A stretch of 64,000 nt of DNA from NCBI GenBank assembly GCA_014155875.1, contig JACEFZ010011711.1:182501-246500 (forward strand). Reading direction: 5' to 3'. Below the pieces are notes generated by a model. The model worked only from the letters and a program-made list of their open reading frames with translations. It had not been told where the DNA came from and ran no database searches. The DNA is from Cepaea nemoralis. Its lineage: Eukaryota > Mollusca > Gastropoda > Stylommatophora > Helicidae. A program made the translations under genes and the position numbers. Positions 1-12,880 of this stretch are shown piece by piece. Positions within the stretch are counted from its first letter, which is position 1. The number at the start of each line of letters is the position of its first letter.

Positions 1-599
1 AACACTAGACACAAGTTGTACATTATATTTCTCAAGTAGTAAACTCAATCTGCAGTGTTTTAGAAGTTGATGAGTAACTTAAGATTTAGAAGGAGAATCC
101 TTGGTGCAGTGGTAAGAAAATTATGTTACATGTGCCAACGCTGGTAAGACAAATTAGTGTAATGTGTTATAAGTCAAGAAGATTGTTTATTGCATAGCAC
201 ATAAAGACAAGGCGTTACTTTTTATTCCATGAAGCACATGAGAACCACATAGATTCATATAGGTATCATAATTTGTTTGATGGGTTAAAGCAACCACATG
301 GTGGGGCAAATGTATTTTCATTGTTGTTAAAACATAGGGAATTAATATTTGTGCCACATAATAATACTTCATCAACCGCCATGCAATTGTGGTTATTATC
401 ATGATGAATGAATTTAGATTTAGTATATCACATAAAATCTATGAGAGCACGTGGGGATCCATGTGTAAGTTCATTGTTGCTAATAATGATGAATCATCCT
501 TTGTGAATCTAAGTATGCCTAATGTTCACATCAGTCTATGTCATTGATTAGAGCATGTCTGGAGTGGTTTATGTGTGATTTCATTATTGTTAAACAGAT
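1..599. other. AT-rich non-coding sequence, no gene seen
   Basis: Only short open frames without recognisable motifs occur. The phrase 'atgatgaatg' and related words recur, suggesting decayed repeats. I see no splice-bordered exon. Confidence 0.5.
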
Positions 600-960
600 G
601 TGACTGTATAATTTGTAAAAACACATCACTATGCTTAATTATCATCCAAGAAATATTAGAATTTCTGATGAAGGATGAGAATCATTAAGATTCAATTGTA
701 TTGATATTGTTGTTGAATCTGTGAATTTATCATGGGTAAAACACATCATTATGCTTAATTATCACCAAGAAAATATTATAATTTTTGATGAATGATGAGA
801 ATGATTAAGATTCTTTGTATTGTCATGGTTGGTGAATCTGTGAATGTATCATCAATAAAGCACATACATGTGCTTAATTGTCATCTATACAGATATGATT
901 GTGATTGTGTAATGATTGCGATTTCATTGTGATGTCAATGGTGTCAACATTTAAAGTTAT
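600..960. repeat. Three imperfect ~120-bp tandem repeats
   Basis: The segment starting aaaacacatcactatgctt at 617 recurs at 738 and in a more diverged form near 857, giving a period of about 120 bp. Each copy also holds a 'gatgagaat.attaagattc' block and 'gtgaatctgtgaat'. Identity between the first two copies is high by eye and the third is shorter and more diverged. No coding function is apparent. Confidence 0.75.
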
Positions 961-1410
961 CATTGGGAAATCACATAAGTATAATTACTTATCTTACATG
1001 CAAGTATGAATGATTTCTGATGGAACAGTGAAATTATCATACATGCACATATGAATATTATGTCTGAGAATAAGTGAAGGAAGTAACATGCTGAAAATGA
1101 GTATAAGCTAACAGTCAATCTCTTGATAGAAGGCAGCTTTGATGTACTATGTCCTGTCTATCCCCAGAGAACATGTTCGACATAACCCAAACATTAATTA
1201 ATCATTTAGTGCGCTCCGACGCATGACAACACTTTGTATTATATATCAATTATGGTACCATCATCTCGGTTTGTGCCCTAAGCATGACACAACCCATATT
1301 ACATTACACATACTACAAGCTTCTGGTTTTCTATCTTAAGAAAAATCCCACTTTGTATTTCATGTCACTCCTGTTACCACATATGGTCTAGTATCCTGAT
1401 GAATGTAATA
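961..1410. other. Non-coding, nothing recognised
   Basis: No motif-bearing open frame, repeat array or RNA-like structure was noticed here. Confidence 0.4.
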
Positions 1411-1411
1411 C

Positions 1412-1494
1412 ACTGATGATGATGACTGTAATGAATATGATAATAATGTAATGATAATGATGATGATGATAATGATATAATGGTTGTAATAATA

Positions 1495-1526
<32 letters not shown>

Positions 1527-1583
1527 CATAATGATATAAAGATAATGATATAAAGATAATGATGAGAATGAAGATGATGATGA
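1412..1583. repeat. Interrupted GAT/AAT trinucleotide microsatellite
   Basis: Long interrupted run of (GAT)n and (AAT)n with the purest block at about 1494-1526. The poly-His and poly-Ile open frames on the minus strand are artefacts of this repeat. Confidence 0.95.
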
Positions 1584-2345
1584 TAAATGGAGTAAAACAT
1601 ATTACAGACACGGTGAATAGGAGAAAATATACTCGCCTTGAAACTTTTGATCAGAAATGAATTCACCTGAATACTAAATAAGAAATGATACCATGATGTA
1701 CTTATATTGTTTATAAGCAAATATTCATTGCAATGGGGAATGATTTTCAACACCCTTAATGTATGAGACCCTGTGTCTTTAATGGAAGAAGATGAAGAGA
1801 ATTAACTATGTACAGAATAGGATGTGAAACATAGTTGTCAATTCCAAATCAATCAAGGTATCAGTTAACCTGTAGACCCTGAGGACAGGCAAAGGTGAAG
1901 ATGAAACTGAAGATTGGATGGAGAGCAAACAATTAGTTTGTGGACTGCTATTTTAGAGCACCAAAACTCTTTACCCTCCACTGTTTATTTTCATAGGATC
2001 ACAGTTCTTTTATGTATTTTCTTTGGCGGTTTGTTGTTGAAAGGTACAGCATTTAATTTCTCATGTCATATTGAGGATTTGATTAGATGTATGTTAATTG
2101 CTGACATTTCAGATAGTGGCTTAGTACCGCTAGATCGAGATCCTGACTAGGTTGAATGCAGCACTTTGTGAATGCAGCACTTTGTGAATGTAACAGCTTG
2201 GCTGAGTGAGGCAGTTGATAGAGTGAGGCCAAATACTAGTCACTAGCAACTCCCTGCAGATTTTCTCCACCAAATAGGACATGTGTCATTGAAAACCTTA
2301 GTCTAATTACAGATGTTGAAAAATCAGTGAGCCACTAATCCTACT
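1584..2345. other. Non-coding; short 18-bp duplication
   Basis: No gene recognised. The 18-bp word 'gaatgcagcactttgtga' is repeated back to back at about 2154-2190. Confidence 0.45.
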
Positions 2346-2512
2346 CCTAGAACAAAAAAAAACCCGGGAAGGTTAACCCGGTCAACAAATGCCCGCAGAA
2401 GTCGGATGTGTCAGCCTAACGGCGCAAGAACGCAGCTCTGCTGTAAACAGGCACAACGCAATCACATCCGAAAAAAAAACTCCGGATGAACGAAGAAGAA
2501 GAACAAAAAAAC
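2346..2512 (-). repeat. Interspersed repeat R, copy 1 (partial, inverted)
   Basis: The reverse complement contains 'cggatgtgattgcgttgtg', then 'gctgacacatccgac' and a 'gcgggcattt.ttgaccgggtt' block. The same ordered blocks appear on the plus strand near 3486-3580 and 4055-4120. A TTC/GAA-rich stretch borders it at 2498-2510, as it does copy 2. The class of element is unknown. Confidence 0.65.
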
Positions 2513-3440
2513 TCTTAGAAAACTATCACATATATTGCCGCTGAGGTCCAAGAACTTGAAGTTTGACACATCCAAATAGATACAGTTTATTCTCCTCAGA
2601 GTATACATAGGCCAAAAGAAGAGGCACAATAATTCTTATAGAAGACTGATTCAATACTGATGGCGATGGATCTGATAGTGGGCACACCAAAGATAGATAT
2701 ATGTAGTTAGAAATGAACATGTATATGATCTTGTTTTGTAAATGCACTGATTATGTATGTTGATGACACTATTGTCCAATAACACTAGTTAAGTGTAATA
2801 AATTTGAAAATAAGGGCCATTTGTCTCTTTTGGGAGTTCTCTTGTAGTAAAATTGTTGTAAGTAAACAACCCTAGATAAATACTTATTTAGTTGGTAGAC
2901 GAGAGACAAGAAACCACCCTAAGGACATTTGGTATACTCAGTAATAACTTCATTGTATTCCTGGAGGTATTCCTTGGTTTTCTGAAACTCTATTTAATGG
3001 TCTCAAACCAGTGAGCCAGTAATAGCTAAATTAATTATAACGGACAGGATCACATTGGGAAAGAGGAACTTAGTATTCTTTATCTCTTTGGGGTTGAGCC
3101 ATCAACTATACATCCGACAGAGATGTTCGGATCTTTTGAACCTGAACTACTGGACGCTCATCATTCTTTTCATTGTTTACAAGGAAGAAGAATGCCTACC
3201 ATCTTGAATGACTCCCAGCCTCAACGTCACCCAGCATATCCATGGGTAGCTACGTATCGGTCCCTGTATATATCCGTCAAATAATTAGTGTCTGGAGAGT
3301 TCCAGGGATGTCGCAGTACTTACATTTTGACTTTACCATCACAACTTGATCATATCAACTGGCCAGTGATTGCTGTTGAGATGTTCAGATCCATTAACCT
3401 GAACAAATGGACGTTTTATATCATTTTATATGATCTGGGC
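2513..3440. other. Non-coding, nothing recognised
   Basis: No motif-bearing open frame or repeat array was noticed. Confidence 0.4.
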
Positions 3441-3441
3441 A

Positions 3442-3870
3442 ATTTCTTCTTCTTCTTCTTTGCGTTCACCAGGAGTGTTTTTTCAGATGTGATTGCTGTG
3501 TGTCTAAGTTATGCGCCTTTGGGCCGAAACCCGTAGGCCAACACATCCGACTTTAGCGTGCATTTTTGACCAGGTTGCATTCCTGAGAGGCACCCACTTT
3601 TGTGGTGCCGTCCACATCACAGCTTGTCAAGTTGTAACGGTCGAATGTTTTACGATCAGCCCTCAAGGGAAGGCAGGGACAGTCCATGGCATTTTCCGCC
3701 ATCCAGAGTGGCTTCCATAGTTGCAGAGCCGACACATAGCGCCCTGGTGCTGGGCTCACCGAGGGAATCGTCACATCCTGCTCATGGCTGCAATAATTCC
3801 TCACTTCGATATATTGGGCATATCGTTCACCACGAGCCTTTCCCGCACTGACCAGACCGGTCTGCAGTTG
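3442..3870 (+). repeat. Interspersed repeat R, copy 2
   Basis: Begins after a TTC run with 'cagatgtgattgctgtgtg'. It continues through 'gtaggccaacacatccgac', 'gccctcaagggaaggcagg' and 'cctgctcatggctgcaataa'. These blocks recur in the same order about 545 bp downstream, though diverged. Open frames across it are probably chance: the two copies do not keep a common frame. The element class is not identified. Confidence 0.7.
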
Positions 3871-3944
3871 GTATCCACTCAGCGAGTTTTCGATTCGAAC
3901 ATGTGCTTGTCGATGTGCCCGTCAGAGCTGTTCAGGGCACAACG

Positions 3945-4030
3945 AACATTCGGAAACTAGTTAGTCAAAGCTTTTCCGGACACGAGCTATTCGGAAAACT
4001 AGTTAGTCAGAGCTGTTCCTAGCACGAAAG
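3945..4030. repeat. Two copies of a ~53-bp minisatellite unit
   Basis: The word 'attcggaaactagttagtca' (about 3949) recurs as 'attcggaaaactagttagtc' about 53 bp later, between the two R copies. Confidence 0.55.
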
Positions 4031-4440
4031 ACATTTGACTCGGACGTTTTTTGCGTTGTGCCTGATTTATTTGCACCCGTAGGCCAGCACATCCGACTTA
4101 AGCAGGCATTTTTACGGGTTTGCCTTCCCAGGGTTTCGAGAGACGTTAAACTGTTAGTGCTGTGGTGTCACCCACATCTCAGCTGGTCAAAGTAGAACGG
4201 TCAACGACATCACGGTCAACCCTCAAGGGAAGGCAGGGGCATACCATGGGCATTTCCCCGCTATCCAAGGAGGCTTCCATAATTGCAGAGCCTGCACATA
4301 TTGCTCTGAGACTGGGCTCACCCGAGGAGTTGGCACGTCCTGCTCATGGCTGCTTTAATTCCTCACTTCCATGTGTTGGGTATTTCGCTTGCCACTGGTC
4401 GCTCAAGCACAAACCAGGAACGGTCAGTATGCGGGCGACA
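4031..4440 (+). repeat. Interspersed repeat R, copy 3
   Basis: Direct-orientation relative of copy 2. It shares 'gtaggccagcacatccgac', 'aaccctcaagggaaggcagg', 'ggcttccata.ttgcagagcc' and 'cctgctcatggctgc'. About three quarters of positions agree by eye. Copies 2 and 3 may be a tandem duplication of one insertion or two insertions. Confidence 0.7.
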
Positions 4441-5289
4441 TCCACTAGGTAAGCTTTCACTTTGGACTTCGGACCACGCAATGGATTCGCTAGCCGTGCG
4501 TTCCATTTCGTGTTATTGAGACGTTTTTCCACCTTTGTCTAGACTCTCTATGAGTTAGATACAGACAGTTTTCGTAACTTCTACCTTTTTGTACTCGTCC
4601 ACGAGGTAGGCTACATGTGCTGCCGGCTCAGCGCCTTACCTCCGTGCAGAAGTGAGCGAGAAACGGCCAGGCCCTCTCATCCGGGGATCCCTCATATCCC
4701 CCAGCTGAGAGCCTTCGGACAAGGCAAGTAGCATGCTTAGAATCTCACCACCACTTTTAGGTAGTTGGGTCCTAGGGTTTATAGCTTAGAGGCGTGCAGC
4801 CACAACCCTTGACAGAGAGCCTAAGAGTATGTATCCGGACCAAGAACTTCTGCCTTCGTGCGCCTGATTTAAACTTTTGACTGCTATCCTCAGTCTACCT
4901 GCAGAGCAGAAGGTTGAGTCTCGCTTAGTCTGGCCCCTATCCCATAAGCTGTCCGATATGCAGTTTTTATCCATCGACATAGCACATGGGGAGAATGAGT
5001 CACGCCAGCTCCCCCACCTCGGCAAGGTGGAGACACATCGGGGGAGATCTGGGCAATTTAGCTTGTGGATTTTTCAAGAGTGGTGACCTGTTATCAATAA
5101 TGACATCACTGCTTCAACACTATCAAGGCATTGTATACCAAGATAGGTATCCATAAGTGATCAATATTTATTTCTCTACCCGCATAGCTCTAGAAAACGA
5201 ACAGTGTTTTACTTACACCAAATGGGCTGATTACAACATCTTGTTTATTATTCCACAAGACTAATTACTAGGGAAGCCCAAGACTTTTT
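4441..5289. other. Non-coding, nothing recognised
   Basis: No motif-bearing reading frame found. Repeat R may extend into the first few hundred bases, but I cannot align it beyond about 4440. Confidence 0.35.
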
Positions 5290-6083
5290 TCTTTTTGTTC
5301 CTCAAAGATTTTAGTAGCACTATGAGGAGGAGTATTCCTAACTTACAAGGTGTTGACCTCATCTGGCAGTGGACTGACGAGAACAAGGGCAAAACCCACT
5401 TCGAACGATATCTAGAGCAGAGAAACAAGACAGACATGAGAGGCCAAAATCTTTCCAAGGAGGTCACCTCAGACAGGTGCAAGGCCCTGAACATTTCGGA
5501 TGAAGACTCAGTGACAGTGAAAGAGATCAAGGCTGTGCTTCGAAGATAAAAAAACAGAGCTCCAGGGCCTGATGGCATAAGATATGACGACATCAATAGG
5601 TGTACCGACAACGAGCTAGAGAAACTAGCGGACATGTACAACAACAGTATAGGGAGTGCTAGCATCAAGTAGGAGTGGTTACACAGCTATCTGATTCCCT
5701 TGCCGAAGCCTGGCAAAGACCACACAAAATCCAGGGATATCGAGTAATGACTATGTAGAATACAACAGGCAAGCTGATGGAAAAGTTAATTGCTAGAAAA
5801 ATATCAACCAACCAGAGAGGCAATGTGTTTTCCCACCTACCGTCCAACAAAAAAGAAAAAAAAAGCCTGGTCCAATGCAGCAGTTTTTGTCCATGATGTC
5901 TATGAAGGTTTCCACTTAGGCATTGAAACATTTGCTGCGGCAATTGATCTTAGGACGCGTACAACAGAGTACCATTGGATGTTTTTAATGCTTTAGCTTC
6001 CTGAACTCAAGATAAGCCCTTTCCTCCTTAGTTGGATCGCTGCAGCCTTCTTCCAATGGAAAGTAGAATTTAGATGTGTCAGT
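5290..6083 (+). pseudogene. LINE-B (I-like non-LTR retrotransposon), 5' portion of a split copy
   Basis: Several broken frames together give the linker and first half of a non-LTR reverse transcriptase. Visible are the fingers motif APGPDGIRYDDIN (about 5559-5600), SYLIPLPKPGKDHTK (about 5688-5730), then WSNAAVFVHDVYEGF, AAAIDL and LSWIAAAFF. The order and wording match the better kept LINE-B copy at 55795-58860. Stop codons and indels show it is dead. It breaks off at 6083 within the codon run after LSWIAAAFF, exactly where a LINE-A copy begins. The reading frame resumes without loss at 17455-17458. Calling it I-like rests on the RNase H domain in the downstream half. Confidence 0.8.
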
Positions 6084-7116
6084 TGGAGATATACCTCCTG
6101 AATTATGTAATTCTATATTTATTGCAATACCGAAGAAATCAGTAGCCATGGAATGCGATCAACATCGAACAATTAGTATAATGAGCCACATCACGAAGAT
6201 TTTGCTGAGAATTATCATTCAAAGAATTAGGAAGAAAATACAACCCGAAATAAGAGAAGAAATATGTGGGTTTTTAGAAGGCAAGGGTACAGTAAATGCT
6301 GTGTATATACTGAGAACGATAATTGAACGTTCTATAGAATTATACAACGATCTATATCTTTGCTTTATTAACTTCACAACTTTGAGAAACTGAGAATGTC
6401 GACATGATAAAGATGCTTGAAGATCTACAAATTGATGGAAAAGACCTTAGACTTGTAAAAAAAAACATACACTGGAAACAACAAGCTGCCATAAGAATTG
6501 AAAATGATGTAGATCAATATCACCATATTAAAAGGGGTGTGAGACCGGGATGTATAATGTCTCCAGATCTATCTTCCCAGTACAGTGAAAATATTGTCAG
6601 AAATATAAAAGAAATGGAAGGAATCAACACTGGGGGACGATACATCAATAGCATTAGATATGCCGATGATACAGTCTTGATTGCAGGACAATGAACAGGA
6701 CCTGCAACATTTAGTAGATGCTTTTGTTGCACACAGTGAACAACTAGGGTTAGAAGTTAACAATAATAAGACACAGATTATGGTCGAAGGAAATACCAAA
6801 ATGTGATATACGAGTAAATGAACATATTCTTAAGCAAGTGAATCGGTACAGTTATCTTCTGAATAGTCATAACATCTCACGGGAGATGCCTTGAAGCGAT
6901 TAGAACAAGAATTGTCATGGCAAAGGTAACCTTTTGCAAGATGAAAAATATACTGACCAATAAGAAGATATTCAGTTGAAACGAGAAAATGTGTGTTGAA
7001 GTGCTACATACAACCTGTAGTTTTGTATGGATGTGAAATGATGACAATGAGCAGTCAAGCTGAAAAACAGCTGACGGCTGTGGAAATGTGGTTTCCGAGG
7101 AAAATGCAAAGAATAC
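6084..7116 (+). pseudogene. LINE-A (BovB-type RTE) copy, 5' portion, inserted into LINE-B
   Basis: 5'-truncated RTE reverse transcriptase starting in the fingers domain (LCNSIFIAIPKKS) and running past the palm. Motifs visible are QHRTISIMSHITKILL, GVRPGCIMSPDL and IRYADDTVLIA (about 6652-6684), so the catalytic YADD survives. Frameshifts occur near 6390 and 6690. It is clearly related to the nearly complete LINE-A at 33020-36264. It stops at 7116 after 'caaagaatac'; the last 76 bp are repeated at 17065-17140, where the same element continues. Confidence 0.85.
7041..7116 (+). repeat. Left copy of 76-bp direct duplication flanking a 10-kb block
   Basis: Bases 7041-7116 and 17065-17140 match at 75 of 76 positions (a single C/T difference in 'acagctgaYggctg'). 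Both share substitutions that distinguish them from the full LINE-A at 35880-35960, such as gagcag for gtgcag and ttccgagg for ttctgagg. They therefore descend from one copy rather than two independent insertions. Confidence 0.85.
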
Positions 7117-7476
7117 TATAGTGTGACACAATGTCTCCAGACGTTCGCATCCTCAGTCCATATACATTTATCAATGCTCAAAGTTTAAAAACGTAAGCCG
7201 TCTTGATAACCCTGTCTATAAATATCATAGAATATTCTAGATTAGGGGAAGGAAGATGAAAGGTGGGGACCCATATTGATTGGTTGACCCGTAGGCTAGT
7301 AACGCAGTTTTCTAGGCTAACGCTTCCTTAGCCTGGCAGTCGAATATTTGATCCCAACCCGATAGGATGTGTCCATGATGCAGTGATAAAACGGCCCTAA
7401 TCTTTCTCTAGGATGTAGTCTTCTACACCTCCGGTACCACAAAATCATTTTATATGTTATGTGTAAGCCTGGTAAT
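7117..7476. other. Left end of the inserted block; no gene
   Basis: Unique-looking sequence. A possible decayed SINE lies at about 7290-7400 ('cgtaggctagtaacgcag' and 'gtcgaatatttgatccc' weakly recall Pol III boxes), but it is not convincing. Confidence 0.3.
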
Positions 7477-10150
<2,674 letters not shown>

Positions 10151-10159
10151 CATGATATG

Positions 10160-10412
10160 TGACTTGTCTAACTGGTGGTATAACCATTCCTTTGTGAATG
10201 TGTATCTAACTAATGTCAAGATCCTATCATGCTGATGTCTTGTTCAACTGGTGGTGTAACCATTCCTTTGTGAATGTGTATCTAACTAATGTCAAGATCC
10301 TATCATGCTGATGTCTTGTTCAACTGGTGGTGTAACCATTCCTTTGTGAATGTGTATCTAACTAATGTCAAGATCCTATCATGCTGATGTCTTGTTCAAC
10401 TGGTGTAAAGTA
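10160..10412. repeat. 76-bp tandem repeat, just over 3 copies
   Basis: The anchor 'actggtggt' falls at 10171, 10247 and 10323, and 'actggtgta' at 10399, giving an exact 76-bp period. The central copies are essentially identical and the first and last diverge. Open frames at 10041-10235 and 10381-10656 only graze the array. Confidence 0.9.
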
Positions 10413-10875
10413 TAGTGATTGTTGGTGTTTTGTTCACTACAATGGTACAATGGTCCAGTTGTCAATGTGGTCATTTGTTCAAGTGGCTTGTGTCACTTGT
10501 GATGATATTAAGGAGATCAAGAATGAGGTTGGCGACCAGAGCACAGTCAACAAGATAGATGAGTGGCCAGCTTTCATTTGTTGCTGTGGCTACCAAGATC
10601 TCTGTAACCTAGAAGATGAATCATCTAATAATAATTCTGTGTTGAACTTAAACTGAGGTCTAATTTCTCACAATGGGGGTACTCGATGAGCCAGATTCTA
10701 AATGGTTTCTCTATAAGGGTTCTGCGAGAATAAATATCTATGCCTCTAGACAAAACTTGCTGTTACTAACCTGTACCTTTTATAAGGAGATATACTTTAT
10801 AGAACTTCACTCACTGGAGCTTCTGTAATTATTTATAAACCCACAGAATACCTCACATATTGGGGGATCGTCCGA
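10413..10875. other. Non-coding, nothing recognised
   Basis: An open frame of 91 codons at 10381-10656 is Cys/Trp-rich but shows no known motif. Confidence 0.35.
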
Positions 10876-11045
10876 GATATGAACCCTGGGAACACCCCTC
10901 AAGGTAATCGCATATTGAGTGCTCTATGCCGCTATCTGAATCCTGAGAACACCCCTCAGGGTACTCACATATTGGGACCTCGAGTACACGAATTGAACCA
11001 TGGTAATATCTTTTATGGGATTCACATGTTGAAGTCTGACGACTT
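10876..11045. repeat. 57-bp tandem repeat, three diverged copies
   Basis: 'gaaccctgggaacacccctc' at 10881 recurs as 'gaatcctgagaacacccctc' at 10938 and as 'gaaccatggtaatatctttt' at 10995. The 57-bp period is a multiple of three, which is why a frame of 76 codons runs through it. Confidence 0.7.
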
Positions 11046-11535
11046 GGGATGTAAACTATGGGTATACCTTGTATGGGACTCCTGTAGAGGATATCTATGT
11101 TGGTATTAGAATCAGGGAGTAACCTCTCGCAAATTAAGCCTATTGCTTAGAGTTTTATGGTGTGGTTAACGGACCCTGTCACATAAATGTGGACATAAAG
11201 GTCCAGATGTTAAACCTACAAATAATCTCTGGTATGGGTGTTTCATAAATGCTGGTAATATTGCATGTATCACTATTTTAAAATGACACAACGGACAACG
11301 TAGTTGAAGGAGGATGATAATTATCTTATGGGTCAACATGTTTGCTGTACCCATGATAATGTTATGTTACAGGGTGGTCTGATGTATTGGTTTGTCAATA
11401 TTGTTATGTAATTTTGTGCATACTGGTTATTCAATATAGGTATCAGATAAAGGTACCTGAGAACCCAGAAGAGACAAATTATTTTTAAATAACTTAGACG
11501 GCTAATTTCAGGATAAATTTGATTTTTCTTGAGAT
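11046..11535. other. Non-coding, nothing recognised
   Basis: No repeats or coding motifs noticed. Confidence 0.35.
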
Positions 11536-11549
11536 AAATTAAGACACTT

Positions 11550-11710
11550 AGTGGTTCGAATCGCAAAAGTGACTTATGAGAGTATGGAGCCGGTCGCTCA
11601 GAAAGTCGTGGCGTGCTGATGAGCGTAATCTAGCCTAGGAATCAACATACAGCTGAAAGATGCTGGTGTTGTCCACAATATCCTGAGACCAGGATGGAAA
11701 CGCGGAAAAA
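11550..11710 (+). mobile_element. SINE-S copy S1, 5'-truncated, with 14-bp target-site duplication
   Basis: The copy begins at a Pol III B-box-like 'ggttcgaatcgc' and continues with 'gagccggtcgctcagaaag' and 'acagctgaaagatgctggtg'. It ends 'ggatggaaacgcggaaaaa'. It is flanked by the perfect direct repeat AAATTAAGACACTT at 11536-11549 and 11711-11724, proving insertion by target-primed reverse transcription. Three other copies lie in the window (S2 at 59050, S3 at 60090, S4 at 43250). S1 and S4 share the 3' variant with 'aggatggaaacgcgg'. Confidence 0.85.
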
Positions 11711-11724
11711 AAATTAAGACACTT

Positions 11725-12460
11725 GATCCAGGGAATGAACAGAGGGCCTACTCCACCTCCTACCCTATTGGCTAGCATGGGAGAGAAGGGGAAATATTGT
11801 ATTTACATTTTAATATCACTGCATCACATCATATAATAAGTACTTGTAATTCCCCTTTCCCCATAACATGTTGGCAACACTGAGAGCAGAGCGTGTGAAC
11901 ACTGATGGAAAATTAGGGCAACCATTAAGACACCTCACTAACAATCTCTCTCAGTATAGTCCGTATTCGTACCGGCTAATGTCCAGTATCGATTCGACGT
12001 TGGGTTTATTCTTCAATGGTGTGACCTTCTCAGTAACCCTGATCAAGCTGCTGAGGGGGAGCCGATTGAACCTCCAGGAGAACCTCCTTATCAACTCAGT
12101 CACTTGCCATTCTTGAAGTAGTGGTATTCTTAAGGGTACCGGATATACGTGATGGACGACATGAAAGGAAGATTCTACCTGATGTCATGGGCGGTCATTC
12201 AAAACCGACCACAGTCTGGTGTCTATAAGACATTAGTCTATTGTTCGATGGTGTAATATCTCTGGTGTACTAGGATCCAAGTCGCTAAGAGTGAACACAT
12301 TGAATTTCCGGGAAAACCATTAAAATAACTGGACCCATGTCATTTCCATGGCAGAGGAACGCGTACACTAAGTATGTGTCTAGGAAACGATGATAATCAA
12401 CCTGGTTTATTGGCGTGTTATACGATTAGGAGCATATTATGGACAACCTGCAAAAATTTC
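11725..12460. other. Non-coding, nothing recognised
   Basis: An 82-codon frame at 11868-12116 has no known motif. Confidence 0.35.
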
Positions 12461-12499
12461 ATGATGAGATAAAACAGGATCCGTCTCCGACGTCGGCCG

Positions 12500-12880
12500 T
12501 CAATTCATCCTCAATGGAGAAGCAATTCTGCCTGAAAAATTTGTGGAAATTAAAGGGCGGACAAAGAAAGTGCAACTGATGTCCTTCTCCTTTTTCATCC
12601 TCAATTGAGAAGACTTTTCTGCCGTAAAAATGGTGGGAATTTAGCTCAATTCTAGATAATAGCAATGTCTGCGATTGAGTGGACCAACAAGGATCACTGT
12701 TCTCAAACAGTTGACTCTTATATAGTAAAGATCGCTGCAATTCCAGCAGTTGACGCTTTATACAAATGTCTATGATTGAGTGGACTAAGAAAGATCACTG
12801 TTCTCAGACATTTGACTCTTTACAAAGGTAAAGATCCCTGCAAATTCAGCAGTCGACTCTTTATACAAGTAAGAACCATG
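12500..12880. repeat. Degenerate tandem repeats (about 89-bp and 100-bp periods)
   Basis: 'ttcatcctcaatggagaag' near 12506 recurs near 12595. 'aatgtctgcgattgagtgga' at 12664 recurs as 'aatgtctatgattgagtgga' at 12764, followed by 'gatcactgttctca.aca' in both. These are two adjacent duplicated modules. Confidence 0.7.
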
